The notes beneath the pieces were generated by a model, which was not told where the DNA came from, did no database searches, and saw only the letters and a list, made by a program, of their open reading frames with translations. From NCBI RefSeq assembly GCF_008086165.1, contig NZ_VSKL01000001.1, forward strand, positions 434,001 to 498,000: a stretch of DNA of 64,000 nt, in the 5' to 3' direction. The translations under genes and the position numbers were made by a program. The stretch is from Algorimicrobium algoritergicola (GTDB lineage: Bacteria > Bacteroidota > Bacteroidia > Flavobacteriales > Flavobacteriaceae). Positions within the stretch are counted from its first letter, which is position 1; the number at the start of each line of letters is the position of its first letter. This document shows positions 25,612 through 34,132 of the stretch, piece by piece.

Positions 25612-26556
25612 ATGAAAATAGCAAAAGTGTTTCTTTATTGTATACTAGTTGTTTTAATAAATAGCTGTACCGTTAGTAAAGCCGTAAAATATCTTAACGA
25701 AGGAAAAACATCGGAAGAAAATTTTAAAGTTACTTTACCTTTAGAGTTAAGAAATGGATTCATAATTGTACAAGCAAAAATAAAAAATAAGGATTATAAT
25801 TTCATTTTAGATACAGGAACACCCAATCTTGTATCAAAAGAACTGGCTAAAAGTTTAAATTTAAAGGTTATTGATTCCGTAAAAGCTTCTGATGTTTTTA
25901 ATAAAAAACAGACTAACCAATATGCAAGAATAGATTCCATTAAAATTGGAACACTTGATTTTGTTGGAACAGCAGCCTTAATAAATGATTTTAACTCTGT
26001 AGCAGTTTGGTCTGATATGAATGTTGACGGATTTATTGGGTCAAATTTAATGCAACACGCTATTTGGGATATTGATTTTAATAAAAAACAAATTACTATA
26101 ACTGACAACGAAGCTAAATTAAGCTTACCTGAAGAAATAGTTGAGAATAAATTATTTATTGGTTATGCAGGAATACCTGCTGTTGCGTGTAAAATAAACG
26201 GAAAAAAAGTTTGGAATTTTACTGTAGATTTTGGGTATAATGGCGGTATTGTGATGCCATTTTCTGAATTTGAAAAGCAAAAAGAAAATGGTCAAATTTC
26301 AGATTTCACAAAGTCCAATACACATGGTATTGTTGGAATTTATGGAAAACAAGATATAACAAGAGCATCTTATAGAGGACTAATTAATGAAATAGAATTC
26401 GGAAATTCGACTCTAAAAAAGGAAAAGGTATATTCAGAGCAATATTTTAATCAATTGTTTGGTTTAGAGTTTTTTAGAAATTATCGGGTTATTCTAAATT
26501 GGAAAAGCAAAAAAATAAAGTTGATAGAAAATACAGAAAACACCAATTTGGAATAA
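25612..26556 (+). CDS. Retropepsin-like aspartic protease family lipoprotein
   Basis: A 314-residue protein with a lipoprotein signal ending in ILVVLINSC (Cys 19). It contains two halves, each starting with a beta-hairpin of pepsin type: the first has FILDTGTPNLVSKELA with the catalytic DTG, the second has FTVDFGYNGGIVMPFSEF with DFG in place of DTG. The hydrophobic-hydrophobic-glycine partner is seen in VDGFIGSNLMQHAIWDIDF, and LFGLEFFRNYRVILNWKSKKI in the second half. This is the aspartyl-protease_2 layout of Bacteroidota; the altered second motif may mean a single active half that dimerises, or a binding protein. It is a stand-alone gene after the broken phosphotransferase. Confidence 0.75.
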   Translation: MKIAKVFLYCILVVLINSCTVSKAVKYLNEGKTSEENFKVTLPLELRNGFIIVQAKIKNKDYNFILDTGTPNLVSKELAKSLNLKVIDSVKASDVFNKKQTNQYARIDSIKIGTLDFVGTAALINDFNSVAVWSDMNVDGFIGSNLMQHAIWDIDFNKKQITITDNEAKLSLPEEIVENKLFIGYAGIPAVACKINGKKVWNFTVDFGYNGGIVMPFSEFEKQKENGQISDFTKSNTHGIVGIYGKQDITRASYRGLINEIEFGNSTLKKEKVYSEQYFNQLFGLEFFRNYRVILNWKSKKIKLIENTENTNLE

Positions 26557-26619
26557 AAAACATCGTATTATAAAGTACGGTTGTAAAATACAGCAACATG
26601 TCCTGCAACAGAATCATAC

Positions 26620-27162
26620 ATGAATAAGAAAATCATAGTCGAATATAATTTAAATCTTATCCAAAAAATACATGTGTCTGTAATTTTGGCAATCGGGATT
26701 TCGATATATTTTATAACTAGAAACATAAATTATACATTTAAAGATACGATTGAACTCTTTACGCCATTACTTCTAACTTTTTATATTCTGGGAATGGTAG
26801 CAATTATAGTTTCTAAATTAGGACTAATAATTAATGCCAATAAACTGTATAAAGGATATTTTGTTTTTGGCCGTTTAATCTACAAACAACCTATAGATTT
26901 AAAAAATAAACCTATCGTTTCAATCCTAAAATCACAAGGTGCTCATGGCATGCCTACAGTAGGATTAGTAGCGCCTCAAGGCGTAAACAATTATTATAAA
27001 TTCTACACCTATTTATTAGACAAGTCTCACACGGAAAAAACAGAATTAATTGGATCAAAAAAATTAAAAAACGCGGAATTAATAGTGGCATTTTTAACCA
27101 AAAACTTAAACTTGGATTATGAACTGTACAGCCCAAACTTTGATTTAAAAAATAGTGGGTAA
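26620..27162 (+). CDS. Hypothetical two-helix membrane protein
   Basis: A 180-residue protein I do not recognise. Two hydrophobic helices are visible (about residues 18-35 and 45-66), followed by a cytoplasmic part with NANKLYKGYFVFGRLIYKQP, which has the strand pattern of small membrane PH-like proteins, and a lysine-rich tail. ATG start at 26620. It sits alone between the protease-like gene and the mobile mystery pair, and its A/T content is like theirs. Confidence 0.55.
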   Translation: MNKKIIVEYNLNLIQKIHVSVILAIGISIYFITRNINYTFKDTIELFTPLLLTFYILGMVAIIVSKLGLIINANKLYKGYFVFGRLIYKQPIDLKNKPIVSILKSQGAHGMPTVGLVAPQGVNNYYKFYTYLLDKSHTEKTELIGSKKLKNAELIVAFLTKNLNLDYELYSPNFDLKNSG

Positions 27163-27229
27163 GATTTTCGTTTCAAAAATCTGCACTTTTCATTCACAAA
27201 ATCGTTGGATTAAATTTAACAGAACCACT

Positions 27230-27257
27230 AAAAAGTAAACCTAATTGTTTACTTTTT
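27230..27257. promoter_or_regulatory. Palindrome before the mobile mystery pair, candidate operator
   Basis: Perfect 11-base arms AAAAAGTAAAC (27230-27240) and GTTTACTTTTT (27247-27257) around CTAATT. A third copy of the half-site, TTGTAAAC, follows at about 27265. It lies 33 bases before the HTH gene, the usual place for an autoregulatory site; the T run after the right arm would also allow it to act as a terminator of the preceding gene. Confidence 0.5.
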
Positions 27258-27289
27258 TTATTTATTGTAAACTTAAAGCTTTACAAAAA

Positions 27290-27751
27290 ATGAGAAATAA
27301 GCACAAACTTTTAATTGAGCAGTTAGACCAAAAGCTTCATCCATTCGCTGAAACCCGAAAGATCTTGGTTCCACAACGTGGATGGATAAATACAATTAGA
27401 ACATCACTCAATATGACAATGGCACAACTTGGTGCCAAATTAAATATAACACGACAAGGTGTAAAAAGGATTGAAGAACGTGAAGCTAATGGTTCCATAA
27501 CTCTCAACTCTTTAAAAGATGTAGCCCATGCACTGAATTTAAAATTAGTATATGCACTAGTGCCAATAAACGGAACCATCAACGATTTAGTTGAAATAAA
27601 AGCAGAAAAACTGGCCAGAAAGATTGTCTTAAGGACCAATCAAAATATGAAATTAGAAGGCCAAGGAATTGGCGATGAAAAACTAGCTAAAACCATAAAG
27701 GAACTGGCTAGTGAAATAAAAAGCGAGATGAAAAAATCATTATGGGATTAG
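27290..27751 (+). CDS. Mobile mystery protein A (HTH regulator)
   Basis: A 153-residue DNA-binding protein matching the mobile mystery protein A family. Landmarks are KLLIEQLDQKL at the N-terminus, RKILVPQRGWINTIRTSLNM, and an XRE-type helix-turn-helix in MTMAQLGAKLNITRQGVKRI followed by EEREANGSITLNSLKDVAHAL. The first ATG at 27290 gives the typical N-terminus; the longer frame back to 27245 runs through the palindrome and is rejected. Its end overlaps the Fic gene by 10 bases. The pair is recurrent in mobile or variable regions of bacterial genomes (established for the family); it probably behaves as regulator/antidote for its partner. Confidence 0.88.
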   Translation: MRNKHKLLIEQLDQKLHPFAETRKILVPQRGWINTIRTSLNMTMAQLGAKLNITRQGVKRIEEREANGSITLNSLKDVAHALNLKLVYALVPINGTINDLVEIKAEKLARKIVLRTNQNMKLEGQGIGDEKLAKTIKELASEIKSEMKKSLWD

Positions 27752-28338
27752 AATTTGATTATAAAGTAGGGCAAACACCTTTAGACGAAGTTGAAAAGGA
27801 GGGTCTTAAAATAAAGTCAATTACTATTCAAGGAGAACTAGATGAATTTGAGCAATTGAATATTGAAAAAGCTGTCGAATGGACTATTCATACAAAATTA
27901 AAACCTGAAAAAATTTTAACCGAAAAATTTGTAAAAGACTTACATAAAAGAATGTATGGCGATGTATGGAAATGGGCAGGTGAATTCAGAATGACTGAAA
28001 AAAACATTGGAATCCCGTGGACACAAATTGGAATTGAATTAAAAAATTTACTGGACAACACGAAATACAGGATAGAATACAAAACTTTTCCGCCTGAAGA
28101 ACTAGCTATAAGATTTAAACATCGTATAGTATCCATTCATTGCTTTCCAAATGGAAATGGAAGACATTCTCGAATGATGGCTGACATTATTATGGAACCC
28201 ATATTCGGGAATGTCATATTTTCTTGGAATCAATCAAATACGGTAAAAGCTAGCGAAACACGAAATAAGTATTTAAAATCCTTGAGAGAAGCTGATAATG
28301 GCAATTTTACATCGTTAATTGAATTTGCAAAGAACTAA
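27742..28338 (+). CDS. Mobile mystery protein B (Fic/Doc-family protein)
   Basis: A 198-residue Fic-domain protein matching the mobile mystery protein B family. The N-terminal part has GQTPLDEVEKEGLKIKSI, then VKDLHKRMYGDVWKWAGEFR, and the Fic active-site motif as HCFPNGNGRHSRMMADII (consensus HxFxxGNGR). The catalytic His and the GNGR anion-binding loop are intact, so AMP-transfer to a target protein is plausible. The helix VEWTIHTK may take the role of an inhibitory segment, but no clear S/TxxxE(G/N) motif is visible. Translation is coupled to protein A by a 10-base overlap. The target and toxic effect are unknown. Confidence 0.88.
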   Translation: MGLEFDYKVGQTPLDEVEKEGLKIKSITIQGELDEFEQLNIEKAVEWTIHTKLKPEKILTEKFVKDLHKRMYGDVWKWAGEFRMTEKNIGIPWTQIGIELKNLLDNTKYRIEYKTFPPEELAIRFKHRIVSIHCFPNGNGRHSRMMADIIMEPIFGNVIFSWNQSNTVKASETRNKYLKSLREADNGNFTSLIEFAKN

Positions 28339-28359
28339 AACTAGCTTAAACTGAAAAAG

Positions 28360-29019
28360 ATGCTGAACTACAACAAAATATTTCAGATTAGAGAATCTTA
28401 TTCTAATCGACCATTTAGAGGTGTTATTGAAAATTTTGATTTGGCTGAACCTGAAATTTCAAGAGGAGAAAAACACATAACAGAAACGGTTACGGTAAAA
28501 CATTCAATGGGTGGACAAACCCTTTATGATATAATTTGGACAACTAATGCTTTTCCGTTAATAGTTAGCGAAAGAGTAATTAGGTTATTTAAATCAAATG
28601 GAATTACAGGTTGGAAAACATACAATGTTGAAATTCGCTCAAAAAAGAATGAATTGATTGACCAAAATTTTTTCGGACTTATTATAACTGGACGCTGTGG
28701 CCATCGAGATTATTCTAAAAGCTCAATAGTATTAAGCAAAATTGGAGTGTACACCAGACCTCACATTAAAGGTTTTTATTTTAACGATGATTCCTGTGAC
28801 GATTCTGATTTATTTATGAGTAACCCAGATGAAGAAGGAAATTCAACTATGCATCGTTTTTGCTCACAAAAAGTTGTAAACCTATTTCAAAAAGAAAAAA
28901 TAAAGAATATTAATTTTGAAAACCTAAATGAGCCAACATTGGCAATTGAACTACACCAAATACCCCTGACTGACAAACAGAAATCTGAAATGGAAAAATT
29001 AAAAACCAGCATTAGGTAA
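28360..29019 (+). CDS. Imm11 (DUF1629)-like protein, possible immunity or defence-linked protein
   Basis: A 219-residue soluble protein that follows the Fic gene by 21 bases. The pattern LYDIIWTTNAFPLIVSERVIRL followed by FKSNGITGWKTYNVEI resembles the D-xx-PLxVSxRV-xx-GITG core of Imm11/DUF1629 immunity-type proteins, and the end, SDLFMSNPDEEGNSTMHRFC and VVNLFQKEKIKNINFENL, resembles their C-terminal block. This is a weak, pattern-level match. No polymorphic toxin is next to it, so it could be an orphan immunity gene or a third member of the mobile mystery unit. Confidence 0.45.
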   Translation: MLNYNKIFQIRESYSNRPFRGVIENFDLAEPEISRGEKHITETVTVKHSMGGQTLYDIIWTTNAFPLIVSERVIRLFKSNGITGWKTYNVEIRSKKNELIDQNFFGLIITGRCGHRDYSKSSIVLSKIGVYTRPHIKGFYFNDDSCDDSDLFMSNPDEEGNSTMHRFCSQKVVNLFQKEKIKNINFENLNEPTLAIELHQIPLTDKQKSEMEKLKTSIR

Positions 29020-29049
29020 CAAAGAACTCCGTTAAAAACAAGCAAACGT

Positions 29050-29448
29050 TTATTCCAAAGAATATTCTGCAACCAGTTTCACAAAATCCAAAGAACTAAT
29101 CATTCCTACTATATTTCCTTCGTCCATTACTACCATGTGGTGCACGTCATGCCTTAACATCATTTTAGCGGCCGCATTAGCGCTTGAATTTACATGGACA
29201 ACATGAACTCTAGACGATGTCATGACATCTTCCACAGTCGTGCTTTCTTGAACATCTCTATTCATATCCGTCGTGGTTACAATACCGCGAATAATCATTT
29301 CCGTATCTAATGTGTCTTTTGAATAGGATATAATTGGAATAGAATTAATTCCTTGATCCTTCATTAGCGCTCTTACTTCAATAACACTGTTTTCTCCTTT
29401 AGCTGTAATAACAGGCGTTGACATAAAGTCTTTTACTTGTTTTCTCAT
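29050..29448 (-). CDS. CBS-domain pair protein
   Basis: A 132-residue stand-alone Bateman module: two CBS domains (about residues 1-70 and 75-132). Motifs are VKDFMSTPVITAKGENSVIE and RGIVTTTDMNR in the first, VEDVMTSSRVHVVHVNSSA and DEGNIVGMISSLDFVKLVAE in the second. Such proteins bind adenine nucleotides or similar ligands and regulate partners; no partner is visible here. It is a single leftward gene between the accessory genes and the tRNA. Confidence 0.88.
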   Translation of the reverse strand: MRKQVKDFMSTPVITAKGENSVIEVRALMKDQGINSIPIISYSKDTLDTEMIIRGIVTTTDMNRDVQESTTVEDVMTSSRVHVVHVNSSANAAAKMMLRHDVHHMVVMDEGNIVGMISSLDFVKLVAEYSLE

Positions 29449-29728
29449 AAACTCATGTTTTCAAATTTATAATGCTATAAGCAGAAGTAACCATCCACTT
29501 ACTTTAATTGTAAAAATAAGATTATATGTACCTAATTCAAATGATATTAATCATATTCAGACGAATAGACTATGTAGAAAATAAAGAAGTAGCAACTAAA
29601 AACACTTTTTAGTCTTTTTAGTTTTCTGCATCCACAATTTGTAGTTTTAGGGTGTTTATCCAAGTAGAGACGTTTTGGGTCGTTTATCATTCAAATGTTC
29701 GACCTATGTTTGACCTACCTAAAAAACA
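29449..29728. other. Gene-free stretch beside tRNA-Asn
   Basis: No gene is supported. It includes an 11-base near repeat GTTCGACCTAT / GTTTGACCTAC (about 29697-29718) and lies just past the 3' end of a tRNA gene, where integrated elements often leave an attachment-site scar. No integrase remnant was recognised. Confidence 0.35.
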
Positions 29729-29756
29729 AAAGCCCTTACATTTCTGTAAAGGCTTT
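29729..29756 (-). terminator. Terminator of tRNA-Asn
   Basis: The arms AAAGCCCTTACA and TGTAAAGGCTTT pair with one mismatch around TTTC; on the minus strand the hairpin runs into TTTTGTTTTTT. It lies 12 bases after the 3' end of the tRNA. Confidence 0.8.
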
Positions 29757-29767
29757 GTCTAACTGTG

Positions 29768-29841
29768 CTCCTCCTCTTAGGCTCGAACTAAGGACCCTCT
29801 GATTAACAGTCAGATGCTCTAACCAACTGAGCTAAGGAGGA
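29768..29841 (-). tRNA. tRNA-Asn (anticodon GTT)
   Basis: The minus strand folds as a cloverleaf of 74 bases: acceptor TCCTCCT / AGGAGGA with discriminator G, D arm TAGCTCAGTTGGTTAGAGC, anticodon stem TCTGA / TCAGA with loop CTGTTAA giving anticodon GTT, and T arm CTTAG-TTCGAGC-CTAAG. CCA is not encoded. Confidence 0.95.
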
Positions 29842-29935
29842 GTGTTATCGCTTTTGCGAGCGCAAATATATATATATTTTTAATTACAACAAAACAAGAT
29901 TTGATTTTTTCTGAAAAAATTTCTCATCTTTATTG

Positions 29936-31264
29936 TCATTCAAAAATCGCTTTGTAAATATCATTTCCATTTGCAAACAATACCAAGGATATAAGTAGTA
30001 TGAAACCAACTAGTTGCGCATACTCCATAAACTTATCGCCTGGTTTTCTGCCTGAGATCATTTCATAAATTAAAAACATGACATGACCGCCATCTAAGGC
30101 AGGAATCGGTAATAAATTTAAAACACCTAACATAATAGATAGGAAAGCTGTAATAGCCCAAAAAGCTTTCCAGTTCCATGATGGTGGGAACATATTTCCA
30201 ATGGCTGCAAATCCGCCCACTTGAGCTGCACCTTTTTTGGTGAATATGTATTTAAACTGTGCTAAATAATCCTTAATAGTCCAATATCCTAATGAGGCTC
30301 CTTTGGTAACACTTTCGCCAAAGGAATAATCCTTGTGGTTAATTTTTACGTAGTCTGGATCTGTTCCTTTGGTTATTATACCAATAGTAGCATCCTCACT
30401 TGGAGTTACTTTTAAAATTTCGTTTTCGCCATTACGTTCTACAACAAGACTCACCTCTGGGGCTTGCGTGTTTTTAAGCACAAAGGATAAATCCGTTAAG
30501 TAATTAATTTCTATTCCATTAATATTAATTAATTTATCAGTAACCAATAGTCCTGCTTTTTCAGCTGGAGAATCTGGCACGATAGAATCTAATACAAACG
30601 GTGTCCGTGGTGCCATGGCAGGTAAATCGCCAGCCTCAAACAACTGCGTTCCTATATCTTCTGGCAATGTTAGCGTTTCTGTAGCTCCTGATGCACGCTC
30701 TACTTGTATTTCTTTAACATCTCTAAATAGTAAGTGGGAGGTAATATCTGTAACTTCAGAAAAAGGTTTACCATCTACAGATACTATTTTATCACCTTGC
30801 TGGAAACCGTATTGTTCCATAGTTTTAGTAACGCCAAAACCATATTTAATATCGTCTTTAGTGGTATAGTCTGTTCCCCAAACAAACAAAATCATCATGT
30901 AAATAACAAAACCTAATACGAAGTTTACAAATACACCACCAAGCATAATTATTAAACGTTGCCATGCTGGCTTGGTTCTAAACTCCCACGGTTGTGGTGG
31001 TTGTGCCATTTGCTCTTTATCCATGCTTTCATCAATCATTCCAGCAATTTTTACGTAACCACCTAATGGTAACCAACCGATTCCGTAAACGGTATCGCCA
31101 ATTTTTTTCTTGAATAATGAAAACTTAATATCGAAAAACAAGTAGAACTTTTCTACACGTGTTCCGAATAATTTTGCAGGAATAAAATGACCTAATTCGT
31201 GTAAAACAATAAGAATAGACAGACTTAAAAATAATTGTGCTGCCTTTATTAATATAATTGTCAT
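29936..31264 (-). CDS. rseP: RseP-type site-2 intramembrane zinc protease
   Basis: A 442-residue membrane protease that cleaves anti-sigma factors or signal-peptide remnants within the membrane. The zinc motif HELGH is at residues 22-26 in the first helix, followed by YGIGWLPLGGYVKIAGM; a PDZ region shows GFQQGDKIVSVDGKP and a second SPAEKAGLLVTDKLININGI; the C-terminal zinc ligand lies in LNLLPIPALDGGHVMF, followed by the GRKP helix. All key residues are present. It is a single gene between tRNA-Asn and the aminopeptidase gene; nothing in the sequence shows how it is regulated. Confidence 0.95.
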   Translation of the reverse strand: MTIILIKAAQLFLSLSILIVLHELGHFIPAKLFGTRVEKFYLFFDIKFSLFKKKIGDTVYGIGWLPLGGYVKIAGMIDESMDKEQMAQPPQPWEFRTKPAWQRLIIMLGGVFVNFVLGFVIYMMILFVWGTDYTTKDDIKYGFGVTKTMEQYGFQQGDKIVSVDGKPFSEVTDITSHLLFRDVKEIQVERASGATETLTLPEDIGTQLFEAGDLPAMAPRTPFVLDSIVPDSPAEKAGLLVTDKLININGIEINYLTDLSFVLKNTQAPEVSLVVERNGENEILKVTPSEDATIGIITKGTDPDYVKINHKDYSFGESVTKGASLGYWTIKDYLAQFKYIFTKKGAAQVGGFAAIGNMFPPSWNWKAFWAITAFLSIMLGVLNLLPIPALDGGHVMFLIYEMISGRKPGDKFMEYAQLVGFILLISLVLFANGNDIYKAIFE

Positions 31265-31337
31265 AAGAGATTCTTCTTTTTATAGCGCACAAAAGTAGTG
31301 TTTTAACACCATTTAGAAAACTATAAGCGATTTATTG

Positions 31338-33275
31338 CTATTTTTTTAACACGGTTTTGTTTATAATACCCCTACTCGTTTCAAACTTAACAAATAGTAT
31401 TCCAGAAGCATAGCCGGAAAAATCTATACTAGAGCTCCAAGAATTAGTTTCCAATAGCTGCCCTAATGCATTGTAAATTTTCACGTTTTTAATCTGCAAG
31501 CTTTCTGGCTTTTGAATATGAACCATATTGGAAGTTGGATTCGGATACACCATTAAATCAGCCTCTAACGCAAAGTTTTCCGTTGATAGTGTTACCGAAT
31601 TGTTTTTTGATATAATATCGCTTTCAGGATCAAAAAGCACGTCAGCAACCGTGAAATTGACTGTTTTTAGAAAACCTTGACTATTACTCGTATTATCTAA
31701 TATAACATCTAGCGTTTCGCCATTGGTGCCGACAAATCGGACAGGAACTGGTACCTCAAAAAAGTTGACAGACGCATGACTTTGTACTTGCGATACATTT
31801 AAATACACCGAAGTTGAAGAAGGTTGATTCCACGTTACTGTATAAGTTGGATAACCTTGATTGTAAATCCAATCGCTAAAAAACTCGGTTAAATCCTCAC
31901 CGGACGATGTTTCAACAATATTAATAAATTCATCTGTTTTGGCATATGCATAGGCATGATCTGGATGACTTAAATAATCATTCATAGCTTGAAAAAATGG
32001 CACGTCTCCGAGTTTTTTCCGAAGCATGTGCACAACCATAGACCCTTTATTATAACTTAACCGACTACTAAAAATACGGTTAACACTCGTGGTGTCTGAA
32101 TCTGATAAATATACCGCACCTCCAGGTTGTGATGTAATAGAAGCCACCAGACCTGTTTTAAAAGCGCGAAATTCTGCGTTTCCATCAATATTCTCAATAG
32201 CCAGACCACTTAGGTAAGTTGCAAAGCCTTCATTCAACCAAATATCTTTCCAGCTGCCACAGGTAACTTTATTTCCAAACCACTGATGCGCCAATTCATG
32301 TGCTATCAGGTTTTGACCAAAACTTCCCATAAATGAAACCGTTGTATGCTCCATACCGCCTCCCCAACCAAATTGGGCATGACCATATTTTTCATCGGCA
32401 TATGGATAGCTTTCAAAAAGGTTTGAAAACACATTCATAATATCTACTGTTATCGGTGTGCTCGCTTGTGCATAGGCTAAATTTTCAGGGTACACATAAT
32501 TTACTATATCAAACGGCGCACCATTATTAGCTACTTCGTGAGAATACACCGTATAATTGGTAGCTGCAATAGCAATTAAGTAAGCAGGAATAGGATAATT
32601 ATGCTTAAACCTTGTGGTTTTTAAATTTCCAGAAACAGTTTGGCTAATTTCCAATCCATTGGAAACAGATACATATTCCTCATTATTTGGTGTAAATTGA
32701 GGCGTGGTTATATAAACATCAATAGAATCTATTTTATCAATTAAATCCTGTTTGCATGGCCACCAACCTTTTGCGCCATAAGGCTCTGAAAGCGTCCAAA
32801 TTACTGGTGTCCCACTATGTGTAGTTTGTTCAAATGAACCAAAACCTGAACTTTCCGGATTTCCAGAATAGGTAATCGTCAATGAATCTAAAACACCTGT
32901 ATTTTGAATTTGCGGTAAGGTAATAACCACTTCATCAGCAGAATTGTGAATAAAAGCCAAACTAGTTCCACGCTGCGTAACTTGAGATACCGTCATATTA
33001 TCTGTTAACTCAAATGTAATTTGTGATAAGGCTTCCTTCGCTTCAAAATATGTGGTAACATCTCCTGAAATAAATGCAACAGCTGGATCAAGCGTTAAAT
33101 CTAATCGATGATATTTTACATCATAATTGCCCGTATTCAGGCTAAAGCGTTGATTCATTTTTTTTAAGGCCATTTTGGCTTCAGCCTCTTGAATTTTATT
33201 GAAGGATTTTATATAATCCTGCGCCATAAATGGTGTTGAGACCAAAAATAATAGGGCAAATAAATACGGTTTCAT
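31338..33275 (-). CDS. Secreted M1-family metallo-aminopeptidase with T9SS sorting domain
   Basis: A 645-residue zinc aminopeptidase. The start is taken at the ATG 45 bases inside the longer frame because MKPYLFALLFLVSTPFMAQ is a clean signal peptide. An N-terminal beta domain is followed by the substrate motif GGMEHTTVSF, the zinc site HELAHQWFGNKVTCGSWKDI with the third ligand in WLNEGFATYLSG, and the helical end. The C-terminal 75 residues, from LMVYPNPTSNM to GIINKTVLKK, form a T9SS sorting domain, so the protein is exported to the surface or medium. It likely trims peptides for nutrition. Confidence 0.93.
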   Translation of the reverse strand: MKPYLFALLFLVSTPFMAQDYIKSFNKIQEAEAKMALKKMNQRFSLNTGNYDVKYHRLDLTLDPAVAFISGDVTTYFEAKEALSQITFELTDNMTVSQVTQRGTSLAFIHNSADEVVITLPQIQNTGVLDSLTITYSGNPESSGFGSFEQTTHSGTPVIWTLSEPYGAKGWWPCKQDLIDKIDSIDVYITTPQFTPNNEEYVSVSNGLEISQTVSGNLKTTRFKHNYPIPAYLIAIAATNYTVYSHEVANNGAPFDIVNYVYPENLAYAQASTPITVDIMNVFSNLFESYPYADEKYGHAQFGWGGGMEHTTVSFMGSFGQNLIAHELAHQWFGNKVTCGSWKDIWLNEGFATYLSGLAIENIDGNAEFRAFKTGLVASITSQPGGAVYLSDSDTTSVNRIFSSRLSYNKGSMVVHMLRKKLGDVPFFQAMNDYLSHPDHAYAYAKTDEFINIVETSSGEDLTEFFSDWIYNQGYPTYTVTWNQPSSTSVYLNVSQVQSHASVNFFEVPVPVRFVGTNGETLDVILDNTSNSQGFLKTVNFTVADVLFDPESDIISKNNSVTLSTENFALEADLMVYPNPTSNMVHIQKPESLQIKNVKIYNALGQLLETNSWSSSIDFSGYASGILFVKFETSRGIINKTVLKK

Positions 33276-33339
33276 GTGTGGGTTTTTAACTAAAATAATA
33301 TTGAATGTTAAAAATACCACTTAAATCTCTATTCTGTTG

Positions 33340-33347
33340 TAATTTTG
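33340..33347 (+). promoter_or_regulatory. -7 promoter element for the SCO gene
   Basis: TAATTTTG is an exact TAnnTTTG match 41 bases before the start codon at 33389; a -33 box is not clear. Confidence 0.5.
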
Positions 33348-33388
33348 CATCAGAATTGTTCTATTAACAGACCTCAAAAACATTCAGT

Positions 33389-34060
33389 ATGCTGTCATTT
33401 TTTAAAGACTACAAGTATTTTGCTATCGTTTTCCTGACTATTTCAATTATAATCATGGCCGTTATTTACAATATTTTAAATGTCCAGAAACCATTGCCAA
33501 TTTATCAACCTGCTATGGTTAATTTTGAATTAGTAGATAGTACCATTCAATACAAAAAAAAATATCATAAAATTGCTGATTTCAGTTTAACTAATCAGAA
33601 TGGCGAAACTGTAACACAAGCTAATTATGAGAATAAAATTTATGTAGCTGATTTCTTTTTTACAACCTGCCAAACCATTTGCCCGATTATGACGGATCAT
33701 ATGGTTTACATTCAAAAAGAACTGAAAGATGAACCAGATGTTATGTTGCTATCACATACGGTTACACCCGAAATTGATTCGGTAGCTCAATTAAAAAAAT
33801 ATGCACTAAAAAAAGGTGTTGATGATTCCCGATGGAATTTAGTAACAGGTGATAAAAAACAAATTTATGACCTAGCAAGAAAAAGCTATTTGGCTGTAAA
33901 AGATGTGGAAGGTTTTGATCCTTATGACATGATTCATACTGAAAACTTCATGCTTATTGATAAAAAACGGCAAATTCGCGGCTTTTATGACGGCACCAAA
34001 CCAGAAGAAATTAAACGCTTAATTGCTGATATTCATATATTAAAGAAAGATTCTGAATAG
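33389..34060 (+). CDS. SCO1/SenC-family copper chaperone
   Basis: A 223-residue membrane-anchored thioredoxin-fold protein. One N-terminal helix (about residues 10-28) is followed by DFSLTNQNGETV, the copper-binding CxxxC in FFFTTCQTICPIMTDHM, SHTVTPEIDSVAQLKKYA and the conserved histidine in MIHTENFMLIDKKRQIRGFYDG. SCO proteins deliver copper to the CuA centre of cytochrome oxidase. It lies directly before feoAB with about 70 bases between, but feoA has its own promoter element and operator. Confidence 0.93.
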   Translation: MLSFFKDYKYFAIVFLTISIIIMAVIYNILNVQKPLPIYQPAMVNFELVDSTIQYKKKYHKIADFSLTNQNGETVTQANYENKIYVADFFFTTCQTICPIMTDHMVYIQKELKDEPDVMLLSHTVTPEIDSVAQLKKYALKKGVDDSRWNLVTGDKKQIYDLARKSYLAVKDVEGFDPYDMIHTENFMLIDKKRQIRGFYDGTKPEEIKRLIADIHILKKDSE

Positions 34061-34098
34061 TTTTATTAGCACAATTTTTTTACCCTAACTTTTTACAT

Positions 34099-34106
34099 TA
34101 TTTTTG
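34099..34106 (+). promoter_or_regulatory. -7 promoter element for feoAB
   Basis: TATTTTTG, exact TAnnTTTG, 27 bases before the TTG start of feoA and just upstream of the palindrome at 34111-34127. Confidence 0.55.
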
Positions 34107-34110
34107 CTTC

Positions 34111-34127
34111 TTTAAAATCAATCTAAA
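34111..34127. promoter_or_regulatory. Candidate metal-regulator operator before feoA
   Basis: TTTAAA-ATCAA-TCTAAA: the same form as the palindromes at 37950 and 52950 with one mismatch in the left arm. It lies between the -7 element and the start codon, where a bound repressor would block transcription. Confidence 0.4.
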
Positions 34128-34132
34128 TAAGC

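Noticed and set aside
29449-29728. Integrase remnant next to tRNA-Asn
   Set aside because: The short translations show no tyrosine-recombinase motif (R-H-R-Y); only a weak direct repeat is present.
33276-33320. N-terminal extension of the M1 aminopeptidase
   Set aside because: It would put 15 residues ahead of a clean signal peptide.
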